Positions 27,036 through 35,655 of a DNA stretch of 64,000 nucleotides are shown piece after piece. The translations under genes were made by a program, and so were the position numbers. Each line of letters starts with the position of its first letter. Position 1 is the stretch's first letter. Below the pieces are notes generated by a model. The model had not been told where the DNA came from. It was given only the letters and a program-made list of their open reading frames with translations, and ran no database searches. The stretch is from contig NZ_BMUC01000003.1 of assembly GCF_014649995.1 (NCBI RefSeq), positions 310,001-374,000 on the forward strand. Direction: 5' to 3'. This DNA is from Streptomyces griseoflavus. Lineage in GTDB: Bacteria; Actinomycetota; Actinomycetes; Streptomycetales; Streptomycetaceae.

Positions 27036-28061
27036 ATGCGCATTGGTGTCCTCACGTCCGGCGGCGACTGCCCCGGCCTGAACGCCGTCATCCGGTCCGT
27101 CGTGCACCGCGCCGTCGTCGACCACGGCGACGAGGTCATCGGATTCCGTGACGGGTGGAAGGGCCTCCTGGAGGGCGACTACCTCAAGCTCGACCTCGAC
27201 GCGGTGAGCGGCATCCTCGCCCGCGGCGGCACCATCCTCGGCTCCTCCCGGGTCCGTCCCGAGCACCTGCGCGACGGTGTGGAGCGGGCCAAGGGGCACG
27301 TCCAGGAGCTCGGCCTCGACGCGATCATCCCGATCGGCGGTGAGGGCACGCTCAAGGCGGCCCGGCTGCTCTCCGACAACGGCCTGCCGATAGTCGGAGT
27401 GCCGAAGACCATCGACAACGACATCGCCGTCACCGACGTCACCTTCGGTTTCGACACCGCCGTCGGTGTGGCGACCGAGGCCCTGGACCGGCTGAAGACC
27501 ACCGCGGAGTCCCACCAGCGCGTGCTGATCGTGGAGGTCATGGGCCGTCACACGGGATGGATCGCGCTCCACTCCGGCATGGCCGCCGGCGCGCACGCCA
27601 TCGTGGTCCCCGAGCGGCCCTTCGACATCGACGAGCTGACCGCGAAGGTCGGCGAGCGGTTCTCGGCCGGGAAGCGGTTCGCGATCGTGGTCGCCGCGGA
27701 GGGTGCCAAGCCGAAGGCCGGGACGATGGACTTCGACGAGGGCGGCAAGGACGTCTACGGCCACGAGCGGTTCGCCGGGATCGCCCGGCAGCTCTCGCTG
27801 GAGCTGGAGGCACGGCTCGGCAAGGAGGCCCGGCCGGTGATCCTCGGGCATGTCCAGCGCGGCGGGACGCCCACGGCGTACGACCGGGTGCTGGCGACGC
27901 GCTTCGGGTGGCACGCGGTGGAGGCGGTGCACCGGGGCGAGTTCGGGCGGATGACGGCGCTGCGGGGGACGGACATCGTGATGGTGTCCCTCGCGGAGGC
28001 GGTGGAGACGCTGAAGACGGTGCCGAAGGCGCGGTACGCCGAGGCGGAGTGCGTGCTGTGA
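27036..28061 (+). CDS. pfkA: 6-phosphofructokinase
   Basis: 341 residues of the PfkA family, phosphorylating fructose 6-phosphate. N-terminal GVLTSGGDCPGLNAVI, phosphoryl-donor motif GGEGTLKAA, active-site PKTIDNDIAVTD and the substrate block MGRHTGWIAL. The Gly in GGEGT marks ATP use (PPi enzymes have Asp there), while the Lys in PKTIDND is the residue of PPi enzymes; this mixed pattern is the actinobacterial group. The ATG at 27036 is preferred to one 12 bases upstream because homologues start at MRIGVLT. Confidence 0.95.
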   Translation: MRIGVLTSGGDCPGLNAVIRSVVHRAVVDHGDEVIGFRDGWKGLLEGDYLKLDLDAVSGILARGGTILGSSRVRPEHLRDGVERAKGHVQELGLDAIIPIGGEGTLKAARLLSDNGLPIVGVPKTIDNDIAVTDVTFGFDTAVGVATEALDRLKTTAESHQRVLIVEVMGRHTGWIALHSGMAAGAHAIVVPERPFDIDELTAKVGERFSAGKRFAIVVAAEGAKPKAGTMDFDEGGKDVYGHERFAGIARQLSLELEARLGKEARPVILGHVQRGGTPTAYDRVLATRFGWHAVEAVHRGEFGRMTALRGTDIVMVSLAEAVETLKTVPKARYAEAECVL

Positions 28062-28144
28062 GCCTCCGGGCCCGGCCCGGTCCGTGAGGCGGTCCGCGGG
28101 CCGCGGGCCGTCCGTGGTTTCCCCGCGCCCCTGAGGGCTTTACC

Positions 28145-28176
28145 CCGACCCCGGTCACCGCGGTGGCCGGGGTCGG
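28145..28176. terminator. Terminator after pfkA
   Basis: A 32-base near-perfect inverted repeat: CCGACCCCGG-T-CACC, centre GC, then the complement, with a single T/G mismatch (U-G in RNA). It lies about 84 bases past pfkA and before the CtaG-type gene. Confidence 0.72.
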
Positions 28177-28232
28177 CCGTAATGTGAGTGCGGACGGATT
28201 GGGTACAACCTGCACGAAAATGGAGCCGGCGG

Positions 28233-29183
28233 ATGGATCACAGCGGGCACGGTATGACGATGGATCTGCCGCCGTTCACGCTGGGGCGGGGGCTCGCCTG
28301 GTCGGCGGATCCCTTCTTCCTCGTCGCCTGCCTGCTGGGGCTGGCGCTGTACGGCTGGGGCGTCGTCCGGCTGACGCGGCGCGGTGACAAGTGGCCCGTG
28401 GGGCGGACCGTCGCCTTCGTCACCGGTGTGCTGAGCATCGGGCTCATGATGTGCACCGCGCTGAACGACTACGGCATGGTCATGTTCAGCGTGCACATGG
28501 TGCAGCACATGATGATCAGCATGGTGTCGCCGATCCTGATCCTGCTCGGCGCCCCGATCACCCTGGCCCTGCGCGCGCTGCCGCCGGCCGGACGGGGCCG
28601 CAAGGGACCGCGGGAACTGCTGCTGATGCTGCTGCACAGCCATTACATGCGGCTCGTCACGCACCCGGTGTTCACCATTCCGCTGTTCATCGCGAGCCTG
28701 TACGGGCTGTACTTCACGCCTCTGTTCGACTTCCTGATGGGTTCCCAGGTGGGGCACATCGCGATGATGGTGCACTTCCTCGCCGTCGGTCTGGTCTTCT
28801 TCTGGCCGATCATGGGCGTGGACCCGGGCCCGCACCGGCCGGGTTATCTGATGCGCATGCTGGAGCTTTTCGCCGGCATGCCGTTCCACGCCTTCTTCGG
28901 CATCGCGCTGATGATGGCGTCGACGCCGATGGTCTCGACGTTCGAGAACCCTCCCGGCTCGCTCGGCGTCGACGCGCTGTCCGACCAGAACGCGGCCGGC
29001 GGTATCGCCTGGGCGTTCAGCGAGGTGCCCTCCGTCCTGGTGCTGATCGCGCTGCTGTTCCAGTGGTACGCCTCGGACCAGCGGCAGGCCAAGCGCACGG
29101 ACCGGGCCGCCGACCGGGACGGGGACAAGGAGCTCCAGGCGTACAACGCCTATCTGGCCTCTTTGAACTCACCCGGGAACTGA
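28233..29183 (+). CDS. CtaG-family cytochrome c oxidase assembly protein
   Basis: 316 residues with seven or so membrane helices and Met/His clusters: the N-terminal MDHSGHGMTM, then MVMFSVHMVQHMMISMVSP, GHIAMMVHFLAVG and FAGMPFHAFFGIALMM. This is the CtaG (caa3) pattern; the Met and His groups are likely copper ligands. It helps insert copper into the terminal oxidase. The ATG at 28233 follows GGAG and gives the His/Met start. It stands alone between pfkA and a kinase gene. Confidence 0.88.
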   Translation: MDHSGHGMTMDLPPFTLGRGLAWSADPFFLVACLLGLALYGWGVVRLTRRGDKWPVGRTVAFVTGVLSIGLMMCTALNDYGMVMFSVHMVQHMMISMVSPILILLGAPITLALRALPPAGRGRKGPRELLLMLLHSHYMRLVTHPVFTIPLFIASLYGLYFTPLFDFLMGSQVGHIAMMVHFLAVGLVFFWPIMGVDPGPHRPGYLMRMLELFAGMPFHAFFGIALMMASTPMVSTFENPPGSLGVDALSDQNAAGGIAWAFSEVPSVLVLIALLFQWYASDQRQAKRTDRAADRDGDKELQAYNAYLASLNSPGN

Positions 29184-29206
29184 ATTCACCGCTTTCCCCG
29201 TCCCCT

Positions 29207-29236
29207 TGAACGGGCAATTTCCTCCAGTAACATGAT
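29207..29236 (+). promoter_or_regulatory. Possible promoter before the Ser/Thr kinase gene
   Basis: TTGAAC (29207-29212) and CATGAT (29231-29236), 18 bases apart, resemble a housekeeping promoter. The surrounding bases are the most AT-rich between the CtaG and kinase genes. Confidence 0.3.
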
Positions 29237-29269
29237 GCGTCCGGGGGAAACCGCAGGGGGGAGCGGTCC

Positions 29270-29395
29270 ATGGGAATTCGTACGTCTGCGCACGAGGTGA
29301 ACAAGGCGGCGATTCGGAATGCCGCCCCCTTTCACCCGCACCGCACGAAGGGAATAGCCGCGAGCGCCGAGCGTCCCGGCCGGGCCCGGAGGTGA
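29270..29395 (+). CDS. Possible 41-aa leader peptide
   Basis: A short frame beginning ATGGGAATTCGT with GGGGGAG seven bases upstream and stopping at 29395, on top of the kinase ribosome site, so its translation could be coupled to the kinase. The product is basic (SAHEVNKAAIRNAAPFHPHR). Codon third positions are less GC-biased than in true genes here, so it may be chance. Confidence 0.3.
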   Translation: MGIRTSAHEVNKAAIRNAAPFHPHRTKGIAASAERPGRARR

Positions 29396-29400
29396 TCCGG

Positions 29401-31212
29401 ATGCCCGCGGGATCGCCGGCACCCGGAGCGGGGCGGGTGGTCGCCGGCCGGTACGTGCTGCTGCGGCGGCTGGGCGGCGGCGGCATGGGGCATGTGTGGC
29501 TCGCCCACGACCAGCGGCTGGCGTGCGAGGTCGCCCTCAAGGAGATCGTGTTCGGTGATCCGGCCGACCCCGGCCAGGACCGGGAGGCCCGGGTCGCACG
29601 GGCCCGCGCGGAGGCCCGGCACGCGGCCGGTCTGCGCGGTCACCCCCATGTGGTCACCGTGCACGACGTGCTGGAGCACGACGGGCTGCCGTGGATCGTC
29701 ATGGAGTACGTGGCCGGCGCCGTCGACCTGCGGGAGCTGCTCGCCCGCCGGGGCCGCCTCGCCCCCGCCGAGTGCGCGCGGATCGGACTCGGTGTCCTGG
29801 ACGCGCTCACCGCCGGGCACGAGCGGGGCGTGATGCACCGGGACGTGAAGCCGGCGAACATCCTGCTCGCGCCGGACCGCGCCGGCGCCCCGTACGGCCG
29901 GGTGCTGCTCACCGACTACGGCATCTCCGTCCAGCCGGACACCGGGGAGACGCGCTACACCCTGGCGTCCGCGCTGGTCGGAACCGCCGGGTACCTGGCG
30001 CCGGAGCGGGCCACCGGCGGTCCGGCGACCCCCGCGGCCGACCTGTTCTCGCTGGGCTGCACGCTCTACCACGCGGTGGAGGGCCGGGCTCCCTTCGCGC
30101 GGGAGTCCCCGCTGGCGTCGGTCACCGCGGTGGTCATGGAGGATCCGCGCCCGCCGGTGCGGGCGGGCGCGCTGGAGCCGGTGCTGCGGGGGCTGCTCGC
30201 CAAGGACCCGGGGCGGCGCACGGGCGCGCGGGACGCGGAGGCCGAGCTGGCGCGGATCGTGACGCCGCACTCGGAGACGTATCCGCGTGCGCGGACGGAC
30301 TTCGGCTCCCGGTCGCCGTGGGAAGCCGCCCCGCACCCGCGGCCCGCGGCGGACCCACCCCTCACCTCCCCCGCGGGAAGCCGCCGGCGCCGCCGCCCGC
30401 ACGCCCTGCGCGCCGCGCTCGCCGGGGCTCTGGGGCTGGTGCTCGCCCTGGGCGGGACCTGGTACGCGCTGGCCGGCCGGGAGAGCGGCGGTCGCGGGAC
30501 GGGCCCGCCGTACGGGGACGCCGTCGGCCTGGCGGAACCGCTGGAGGAGGGCGACTGCGTGCGGGCCGACTGGCCCGGCGGCGCCCGGTTCGCCGGCCCG
30601 CCCCGGCTGGCCCTCGACCCGACGTGCGCGGACCGGGCGCCCGACGGGCAGGTCATGGCGTTCGTGGCGTCCGCCTCGGCCGGGGAGGCGCGGGAGCGGG
30701 GCCCGGCGCTGTGCGAGGAGCGGACACGGGAGCTGCGCGGCCGGCTGGCCGACGTACGGGCGGTGGCCGTCGTACCGGTGCCGGACGGGTTCGAGGCGGC
30801 CGGGCGGCGCACCGCGTGTCTGGTGCTGGGGGCGCACGGGCCCCTCTACGGCCCGCTCGGGGACCGCCGCCGGACGGGGACGGCGTTCGCGGACCCGGCG
30901 ACGATGCAGCGGCGGGACTGCCTGGACGTGCGCTCCCGCGGGGAGGCGCGGCTGGTGTCCTGCGAGGGGGAGTACGACGAGCAGGTCCTGGGGTTCGTCC
31001 GGCTCGGCGGGGACGTGACGCTCGCCGAGGCCCGCACCGTGGCGGACGCGGCGTGCGCGCGGGAGGTGGCGCCGCGTGACTACGGCTTCGACCCGTCGCT
31101 GCACACGGCCGGGTCGTGGGCGGGCGAGGGGGCCTGGAAATCGGGCACGCATGCGGTCGTGTGCACCGTAAAGAGGCGCAACGGGGGCACCATGGAGGGA
31201 GCCGGACCATGA
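29401..31212 (+). CDS. Transmembrane Ser/Thr protein kinase
   Basis: 603 residues. The Hanks-type kinase domain (~15-285) has glycine loop LGGGGMG, VALKEI, catalytic HRDVKPANIL (Asp148), the Mg motif as Asp172-Tyr-Gly rather than DFG, and the GTAGYLAPE activation segment. A Pro/Arg-rich linker leads to one membrane helix (~339-360), then an external part of ~240 residues with several Cys, probably a sensor held by disulfides. ATG at 29401 is placed ideally after GGAGG; a GTG nine bases earlier overlaps that site. The small membrane gene 13 bases on is likely in the same operon. Confidence 0.9.
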   Translation: MPAGSPAPGAGRVVAGRYVLLRRLGGGGMGHVWLAHDQRLACEVALKEIVFGDPADPGQDREARVARARAEARHAAGLRGHPHVVTVHDVLEHDGLPWIVMEYVAGAVDLRELLARRGRLAPAECARIGLGVLDALTAGHERGVMHRDVKPANILLAPDRAGAPYGRVLLTDYGISVQPDTGETRYTLASALVGTAGYLAPERATGGPATPAADLFSLGCTLYHAVEGRAPFARESPLASVTAVVMEDPRPPVRAGALEPVLRGLLAKDPGRRTGARDAEAELARIVTPHSETYPRARTDFGSRSPWEAAPHPRPAADPPLTSPAGSRRRRRPHALRAALAGALGLVLALGGTWYALAGRESGGRGTGPPYGDAVGLAEPLEEGDCVRADWPGGARFAGPPRLALDPTCADRAPDGQVMAFVASASAGEARERGPALCEERTRELRGRLADVRAVAVVPVPDGFEAAGRRTACLVLGAHGPLYGPLGDRRRTGTAFADPATMQRRDCLDVRSRGEARLVSCEGEYDEQVLGFVRLGGDVTLAEARTVADAACAREVAPRDYGFDPSLHTAGSWAGEGAWKSGTHAVVCTVKRRNGGTMEGAGP

Positions 31213-31225
31213 GGAGGGTGTTGCG

Positions 31226-31402
31226 ATGCCCAGTACCACGAACGGTTCAAGCGCGACGAAGACCATGGGGGTGCTCACCCTGGGCGCCCTGGTGGCGGTG
31301 ACGGCGTACACGGTGGCCCTCGGCAGCAACGGCTGGCTGTGGTTCGGCTGGGTCGTCCTCGGCCTGCTCACCCTCGGGGTGGTGGCCACCCGCGGCACCT
31401 GA
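31226..31402 (+). CDS. 58-aa membrane protein after the kinase
   Basis: A 58-residue protein: a polar N-terminus (MPSTTNGSSATKT), then two hydrophobic segments (VLTLGALVAVTAYTVAL and WLWFGWVVLGLLTLGVV) separated by GSNG. AGGAGG lies ten bases upstream of the ATG, and the kinase stop is 13 bases before. I do not recognise a family; it could be a partner or target of the kinase. Confidence 0.65.
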   Translation: MPSTTNGSSATKTMGVLTLGALVAVTAYTVALGSNGWLWFGWVVLGLLTLGVVATRGT

Positions 31403-31411
31403 GAGGCGCGC

Positions 31412-31446
31412 GGGGCGGCGGGCCTCACCTCGGGGTGAGCCGCCCC
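31412..31446. terminator. Bidirectional terminator
   Basis: GGGGCGG, a five-base bulge, CTCACC, loop, GGTGAG, CCGCCCC form a long hairpin across the gap between convergent genes (stops at 31402 and 31425). It reaches into the last codons of the sensor-kinase gene. Confidence 0.7.
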
Positions 31447-32630
31447 GCCAGGTGCACGCCCGGCTGGTACTTCGGCAGCCGGACGGTGATCTTCATGCCC
31501 GCGCCCACGGCCGTCTCGATGACCAGGCCGTGGTCGTCGCCGTAGACCTGGCGGAGCCGGTCGTCGACGTTGGACAGTCCGATGCCCCCGGTGGGGCTGA
31601 CCTCGCGGGCGAGGATGCGGCGCAGCAGGCCGGGATCCATGCCGGCGCCGTCGTCCTCGATGACGACGAGGGCCTCGGCACCGGCGTCCTGTGCGGTGAT
31701 CTGGATGTGGCACTGGTCGGCCTTGCCCTCCAGGCCGTGCTTGACGGCGTTCTCCACGAGCGGCTGGAGGCACAGGAAGGGCAGCGCGACCGGCAGCACC
31801 TCGGGGGCGATCTGCAGGGTGACGGAGAGCCGGTCGCCGAAACGTGCCCTGACCAGTGCCAGGTAGTGGTCGATGGCGTGCAGCTCGTCGGCGAGGGTGG
31901 TGAAGTCGCCGTGCCGGCGGAACGAGTACCGGGTGAAGTCGGCGAACTCCAGCAGCAGCTCCCGGGCGCGCTCGGGGTCGGTGCGCACGAACGAGGCGAT
32001 CACGGCGAGCGAGTTGAAGATGAAGTGCGGGGAGATCTGGGCCCGCAGTGCCCTGATCTCGGCCTCGATGAGGCGGGTGCGGGACTGGTCGAGGTCGGCG
32101 AGTTCCAGCTGGACGGAGACCCAGCGGGCGACCTCCCCGGCGGCCCGGACCAGCACCGCGGACTCCCGCGGCGCGCAGGCGACGAGCGCGCCGTGCACCC
32201 GGTCGTCGACGGTGAGCGGGGCGACGACCGCCCAGCGCACCGAGCAGTCGGGGGTGTCGCAGGTGAGCGGGAAGGCCTCGCCGCGGCCGGTGTCGAGGGC
32301 GCCGGTGAGCCGGTCCATGATCTCCGTGCGGTGGTGGGCGCCGGCGCCGTCCCAGGCCAGAACCTGTTCGCGGTCGGTGAGGCACAGGGCGTCGGTGCCC
32401 AGCAGGGAGCGCAGCTTGCGGGCGGACCGGCCGGCGGTCTCCTCGGTCAGGCCGGCGCGCAGCGGGGGTGTGGCCAGGGAGGCGGTGTGCAGGGTCTCGA
32501 AGGTGGCGTGCTCGACGGGGGTGCCGAGCCCGGCGAGGCTGGCGGGCCGGGCGGTGCGCCGCCCCAGCCAGAACCCGGTGGCCAGCAGGGGCAGGACGGC
32601 GACGAGCAGGCCGGCGAGGAAACCGCTCAT
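31425..32630 (-). CDS. LytS-type sensor histidine kinase
   Basis: 401 residues. One membrane helix at ~3-22, a GAF-like domain (~60-175), then the His-kinase domain with phospho-acceptor His202 in ISPHFIFNSL and ATPase motifs PLVENAVKHGLEG, DDGAGM and GIGLSNVDDRL. It lacks the 5-6 helix membrane sensor of classical LytS proteins, so the signal may be cytoplasmic or come from the symporter. Its start overlaps the symporter stop (ATGA), so the transporter and kinase are made together; the LytTR regulator is the first gene of the operon. Confidence 0.92.
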   Translation of the reverse strand: MSGFLAGLLVAVLPLLATGFWLGRRTARPASLAGLGTPVEHATFETLHTASLATPPLRAGLTEETAGRSARKLRSLLGTDALCLTDREQVLAWDGAGAHHRTEIMDRLTGALDTGRGEAFPLTCDTPDCSVRWAVVAPLTVDDRVHGALVACAPRESAVLVRAAGEVARWVSVQLELADLDQSRTRLIEAEIRALRAQISPHFIFNSLAVIASFVRTDPERARELLLEFADFTRYSFRRHGDFTTLADELHAIDHYLALVRARFGDRLSVTLQIAPEVLPVALPFLCLQPLVENAVKHGLEGKADQCHIQITAQDAGAEALVVIEDDGAGMDPGLLRRILAREVSPTGGIGLSNVDDRLRQVYGDDHGLVIETAVGAGMKITVRLPKYQPGVHLAGRLTPR

Positions 32631-34354
32631 GGGGACACCTCCGTGCGCCTCTCCTCGGTGCGGAGTTCCTCCGGCAGGTGGAAGCGGGCCAGCACCGCCG
32701 CCGTCCCCGGCGGCACCCGGCCCGGGGTGGCCAGGGACACCAGGATCATGGTGAGGAAGCCTAGCGGCACCGACCACAGCGCGGGCCAGGCCAGCAGCGC
32801 GTGCCAGGGGCCGGCGCCCGGGTAGCCGGTCATGGTCGCGGCGACGGCGAGGAACGCGGATCCGCCGCCCACCAGCATCCCGGCCGCCGCGCCCGGCGGG
32901 GTCAGCCGCCGCCACCAGATGCCGAGGACCAGCAGCGGGCAGAACGACGAGGCGGACACGGCGAAGGCCAGCCCCACGGCGTCGGCCACCGGCAGTCCGC
33001 CGACCAGCACGCTCGCCGCGAGGGGCACGGCCATGGCGAGCACGGTGCCGAGCCGGAAGTGCCGCACCCCGCGCGAGGGCAGCACGTCCTGGGTGAGGAC
33101 CCCGGCGACGGCCATGGTGAGGCCGGAGGCCGTCGACAGGAACGCGGCGAAGGCACCTCCGGCGACCAGCGCGCCCAGCAGGTCGCCGCCCACTCCCCCG
33201 ATCATCCGGCCGGGCAGCAGCAGGACGGCGGCGTCCGCGTCCGCGGTGAGGGTGAGTTCGGGGGCGTACAGGCGGCCCAGGGCGCCGTAGACGGGCGGCA
33301 GCAGGTAGAAGGCGCCGATCAGGCCGAGGACGGCGACCGTGGTGCGGCGGGCGGCCACGCCGTGCGGGCTGGTGTAGAAGCGGACGACCACGTGGGGCAG
33401 GCCCATGGTGCCGAGGAAGGTGGCGAGGATCAGCCCGTACGTGGCGTACAGCGGGCGTTCCTCGCGGGACTCGGCGCGGGAGGGCGACAGGGCGTCGTCC
33501 GCGCCGCGTCCGGCGGCGGGGACCTCGGCGCCCTCGGCGAAGGTGAGCCGGGTGCCGCCGTCGATGCGGTGGGTGCCGGCGGGCAGGGCGACTTCGGTGC
33601 CGTCGTGGTCACGGCCGTCGACGGTGCCGTCCACGGTCACGGTGAGCGGCTTCGCCAGCCGCAGGTCGAGGGTGTCGTCGATGCGGACCGTCCGCTGCTC
33701 GCGGAAGGCGGCGGGTTCGTCGAAGGCGTGGCTGGGCGCGCCGTCGCTCTGCCAGGCGACGACCAGGAAGAGGGCGGGGACGAGCAGCGCGGTGAGTTTC
33801 AGCCAGTACTGGAAGGCCTGGACGAAGGTGATGCTGCGCATGCCGCCGGCGGCCACGATGACGGTCACCACGACGGCGACGATGACCCCGCCGAGCCAGT
33901 CGGGCGCGCCGGTGAGGACGGTCAGGGTGAGTCCGGCGCCCTGGAGCTGGGGCAGCAGGTACAGCCAGCCGACGCCGACGACGAGGGCTCCGGCGAGCCG
34001 CCGCACCGTCTGCGAGGCGAGCCGGGCCTCGGCGAAGTCGGGCAGTGTGTAGGCGCCGGAGCGGCGCAGCGGGGCGGCGACGAACAGCAGCAGGACGAGA
34101 TATCCGGCCGTGTAGCCGACCGGGTACCAGAGCATGTCGGGCCCTTGGACGAGGACCAGGCCCGCGATGCCGAGGAAGGAGGCGGCGGAGAGGTACTCGC
34201 CGCTGATGGCGGCGGCGTTGAGGCGGGGGCCGACGGTGCGGGAGGCGACGTAGAAGTCGGAGGTGGTGCGGGATATGCGCAGGCCGAAGGCGCCGACGAG
34301 GACGGTGGCGAGCACGACGAGCGCGACGGCGGTGACGGCGTAGGTGTAGTTCAC
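32627..34354 (-). CDS. Solute:sodium symporter (monocarboxylate type)
   Basis: 575 residues, SSS family, about 13 membrane helices. SGEYLSAASFLGIAGLVLV and GLILATFLGTMGLPHVVVRF match the acetate/monocarboxylate branch (ActP, MctC). A soluble insert at ~225-310 (predicted beta, rich in Asp, Thr and Gly) is a feature of this actinobacterial subgroup. The likely substrates are acetate, pyruvate or similar acids. It sits between a small membrane protein and the LytS kinase in one operon. Confidence 0.9.
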   Translation of the reverse strand: MNYTYAVTAVALVVLATVLVGAFGLRISRTTSDFYVASRTVGPRLNAAAISGEYLSAASFLGIAGLVLVQGPDMLWYPVGYTAGYLVLLLFVAAPLRRSGAYTLPDFAEARLASQTVRRLAGALVVGVGWLYLLPQLQGAGLTLTVLTGAPDWLGGVIVAVVVTVIVAAGGMRSITFVQAFQYWLKLTALLVPALFLVVAWQSDGAPSHAFDEPAAFREQRTVRIDDTLDLRLAKPLTVTVDGTVDGRDHDGTEVALPAGTHRIDGGTRLTFAEGAEVPAAGRGADDALSPSRAESREERPLYATYGLILATFLGTMGLPHVVVRFYTSPHGVAARRTTVAVLGLIGAFYLLPPVYGALGRLYAPELTLTADADAAVLLLPGRMIGGVGGDLLGALVAGGAFAAFLSTASGLTMAVAGVLTQDVLPSRGVRHFRLGTVLAMAVPLAASVLVGGLPVADAVGLAFAVSASSFCPLLVLGIWWRRLTPPGAAAGMLVGGGSAFLAVAATMTGYPGAGPWHALLAWPALWSVPLGFLTMILVSLATPGRVPPGTAAVLARFHLPEELRTEERRTEVSP

Positions 34355-34376
34355 GGTGCCGGGCGGTCCCCTGGTC

Positions 34377-34760
34377 TCAGCGGTCCTCGACGAGCCGCAC
34401 GAAGTCGCGTTCGTTGCGTTCGGCGCGGCGTACGTACCAGCGGGCGAGGAGGACCAGCGGGGGGTAGAGGCCGAAGCCGAGGACCGCCCACTCCAGGCGG
34501 CGGGCGTCGGGGGCGGCGGCGAAGACCAGCGGCAGCGGGCCGATGAGCAGGGCGAGGACGGCGCACACGGTGAGGCCGGCGCGCAGCTGGATGCGCATCA
34601 GGGAGCGGACGTAGGTGTGGCCGAGGGTGGTCTGCTCGTCGATCTCGGTGCGCGGCCGGTAGTAGCCGGAGGAGTGGGGGTAGCGGCCGCGCGAGCGCAG
34701 CCGGGCGTGGCGGGGCGGGCCGGTGACGACCACGCGGCGTTCGGTCGGGTCCTGGGGCAT
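34377..34760 (-). CDS. Small symporter-associated membrane protein
   Basis: 127 residues: a basic N-terminal tail with several Tyr, then TRTEIDEQTTLGHTYVRSLMRI-type amphipathic segment and two membrane helices (~60-80 and ~90-108). Position and topology match the DUF485-like small proteins that accompany acetate symporters in many bacteria, although the sequence is not a plain DUF485. Probably needed for symporter stability or activity. Confidence 0.7.
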   Translation of the reverse strand: MPQDPTERRVVVTGPPRHARLRSRGRYPHSSGYYRPRTEIDEQTTLGHTYVRSLMRIQLRAGLTVCAVLALLIGPLPLVFAAAPDARRLEWAVLGFGLYPPLVLLARWYVRRAERNERDFVRLVEDR

Positions 34761-34774
34761 CGGTGCTCCCCCGT

Positions 34775-35545
34775 CTAGCTCGTGGTCCGGCGCATCAGCA
34801 GGTCACGCAGTTCGCGGGCGTGCCGCCGGCTCACCTGGAGTTCCTCGGTGCCGATCAGGACGCTCACCGTGCCCGCGTCGAGCCGGAGTTCGCCGATGTG
34901 GCGCAGGGCGACGAGGTGGCGGCGGTGGATGCGCACGAAGCCGCGGGAGCGCCAGCGCTCCTCCAGCGTGGACAGCGGGATCCGTAGGAGGTGGCTGCCG
35001 CGGTCGGTGTGGAGCCGGGCGTAGTCGCCCTGGGCCTCGACGTGGGTGATGTCGTCGACGGCGACGAAGCGGGTGACGCCGCCGAGCTCGACGGCTATGT
35101 GGTCGGGGTCGGGTTCGTGCACGGGGATGCGCGGGGCGGCCTCGCGCGGGGCGGTGCCGCGCTGTGCGGCGGCTCGCCGGACCGCCTCGGCCAGCCGTTC
35201 CTTGCGCACGGGTTTGAGCACGTAGTCGACGGCCTTGAGGTCGAAGGCCCGGACGGCGAAGTCGTCGTGGGCGGTGACGAACACGATGAGCGGCGGCCGG
35301 GCGAACCCGCTGAGCAGCCGGGCGAGGTCGAGGCCGTCGAGTCCGGGCATCTGGATGTCGAGGAAGACGACGTCGATGGCGTCGGGCCCGTCGGGGCCCG
35401 ACTCCAGGGCTCGGTTGATGCGGCGCAGCGCCTCGGTGGCGTCGCCGGCGCCCTCGGCGCTGCCGATGCGCGGGTCCGCGTTCAGCAGGTACAGCAGTTC
35501 CTCCAGCGAGGGGCGTTCGTCGTCGACGGCGAGGGCGCGCAGCAT
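34775..35545 (-). CDS. LytTR response regulator
   Basis: 256 residues: receiver domain with phospho-acceptor Asp63 in FLDIQMPG and the Lys of YVLKPVRKERL, then a LytTR DNA-binding domain (~150-250; DDITHVEAQGDYARLHT, FVRIHRRHLVAL). It pairs with the LytS kinase three genes on and likely controls its own operon. LytTR proteins bind direct repeats; I could not assign them in the 110-base promoter. Confidence 0.92.
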   Translation of the reverse strand: MLRALAVDDERPSLEELLYLLNADPRIGSAEGAGDATEALRRINRALESGPDGPDAIDVVFLDIQMPGLDGLDLARLLSGFARPPLIVFVTAHDDFAVRAFDLKAVDYVLKPVRKERLAEAVRRAAAQRGTAPREAAPRIPVHEPDPDHIAVELGGVTRFVAVDDITHVEAQGDYARLHTDRGSHLLRIPLSTLEERWRSRGFVRIHRRHLVALRHIGELRLDAGTVSVLIGTEELQVSRRHARELRDLLMRRTTS

Positions 35546-35655
35546 GAAGGTGGAGTGTAGGGGTGTTTCCGCCGCGTGGACACGTGCCGTACGTGGACGC
35601 CGGCGGCGGGACGCGGCGCGGGAGGCGGCCGGACGCCGCTGGATACAGTGCCCGC

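Noticed and set aside
32801-34546. Long plus-strand frame opposite the symporter
   Set aside because: Antisense shadow: the minus strand has a full SSS symporter and the plus translation is Gly/Glu/Asp repeats without motifs.
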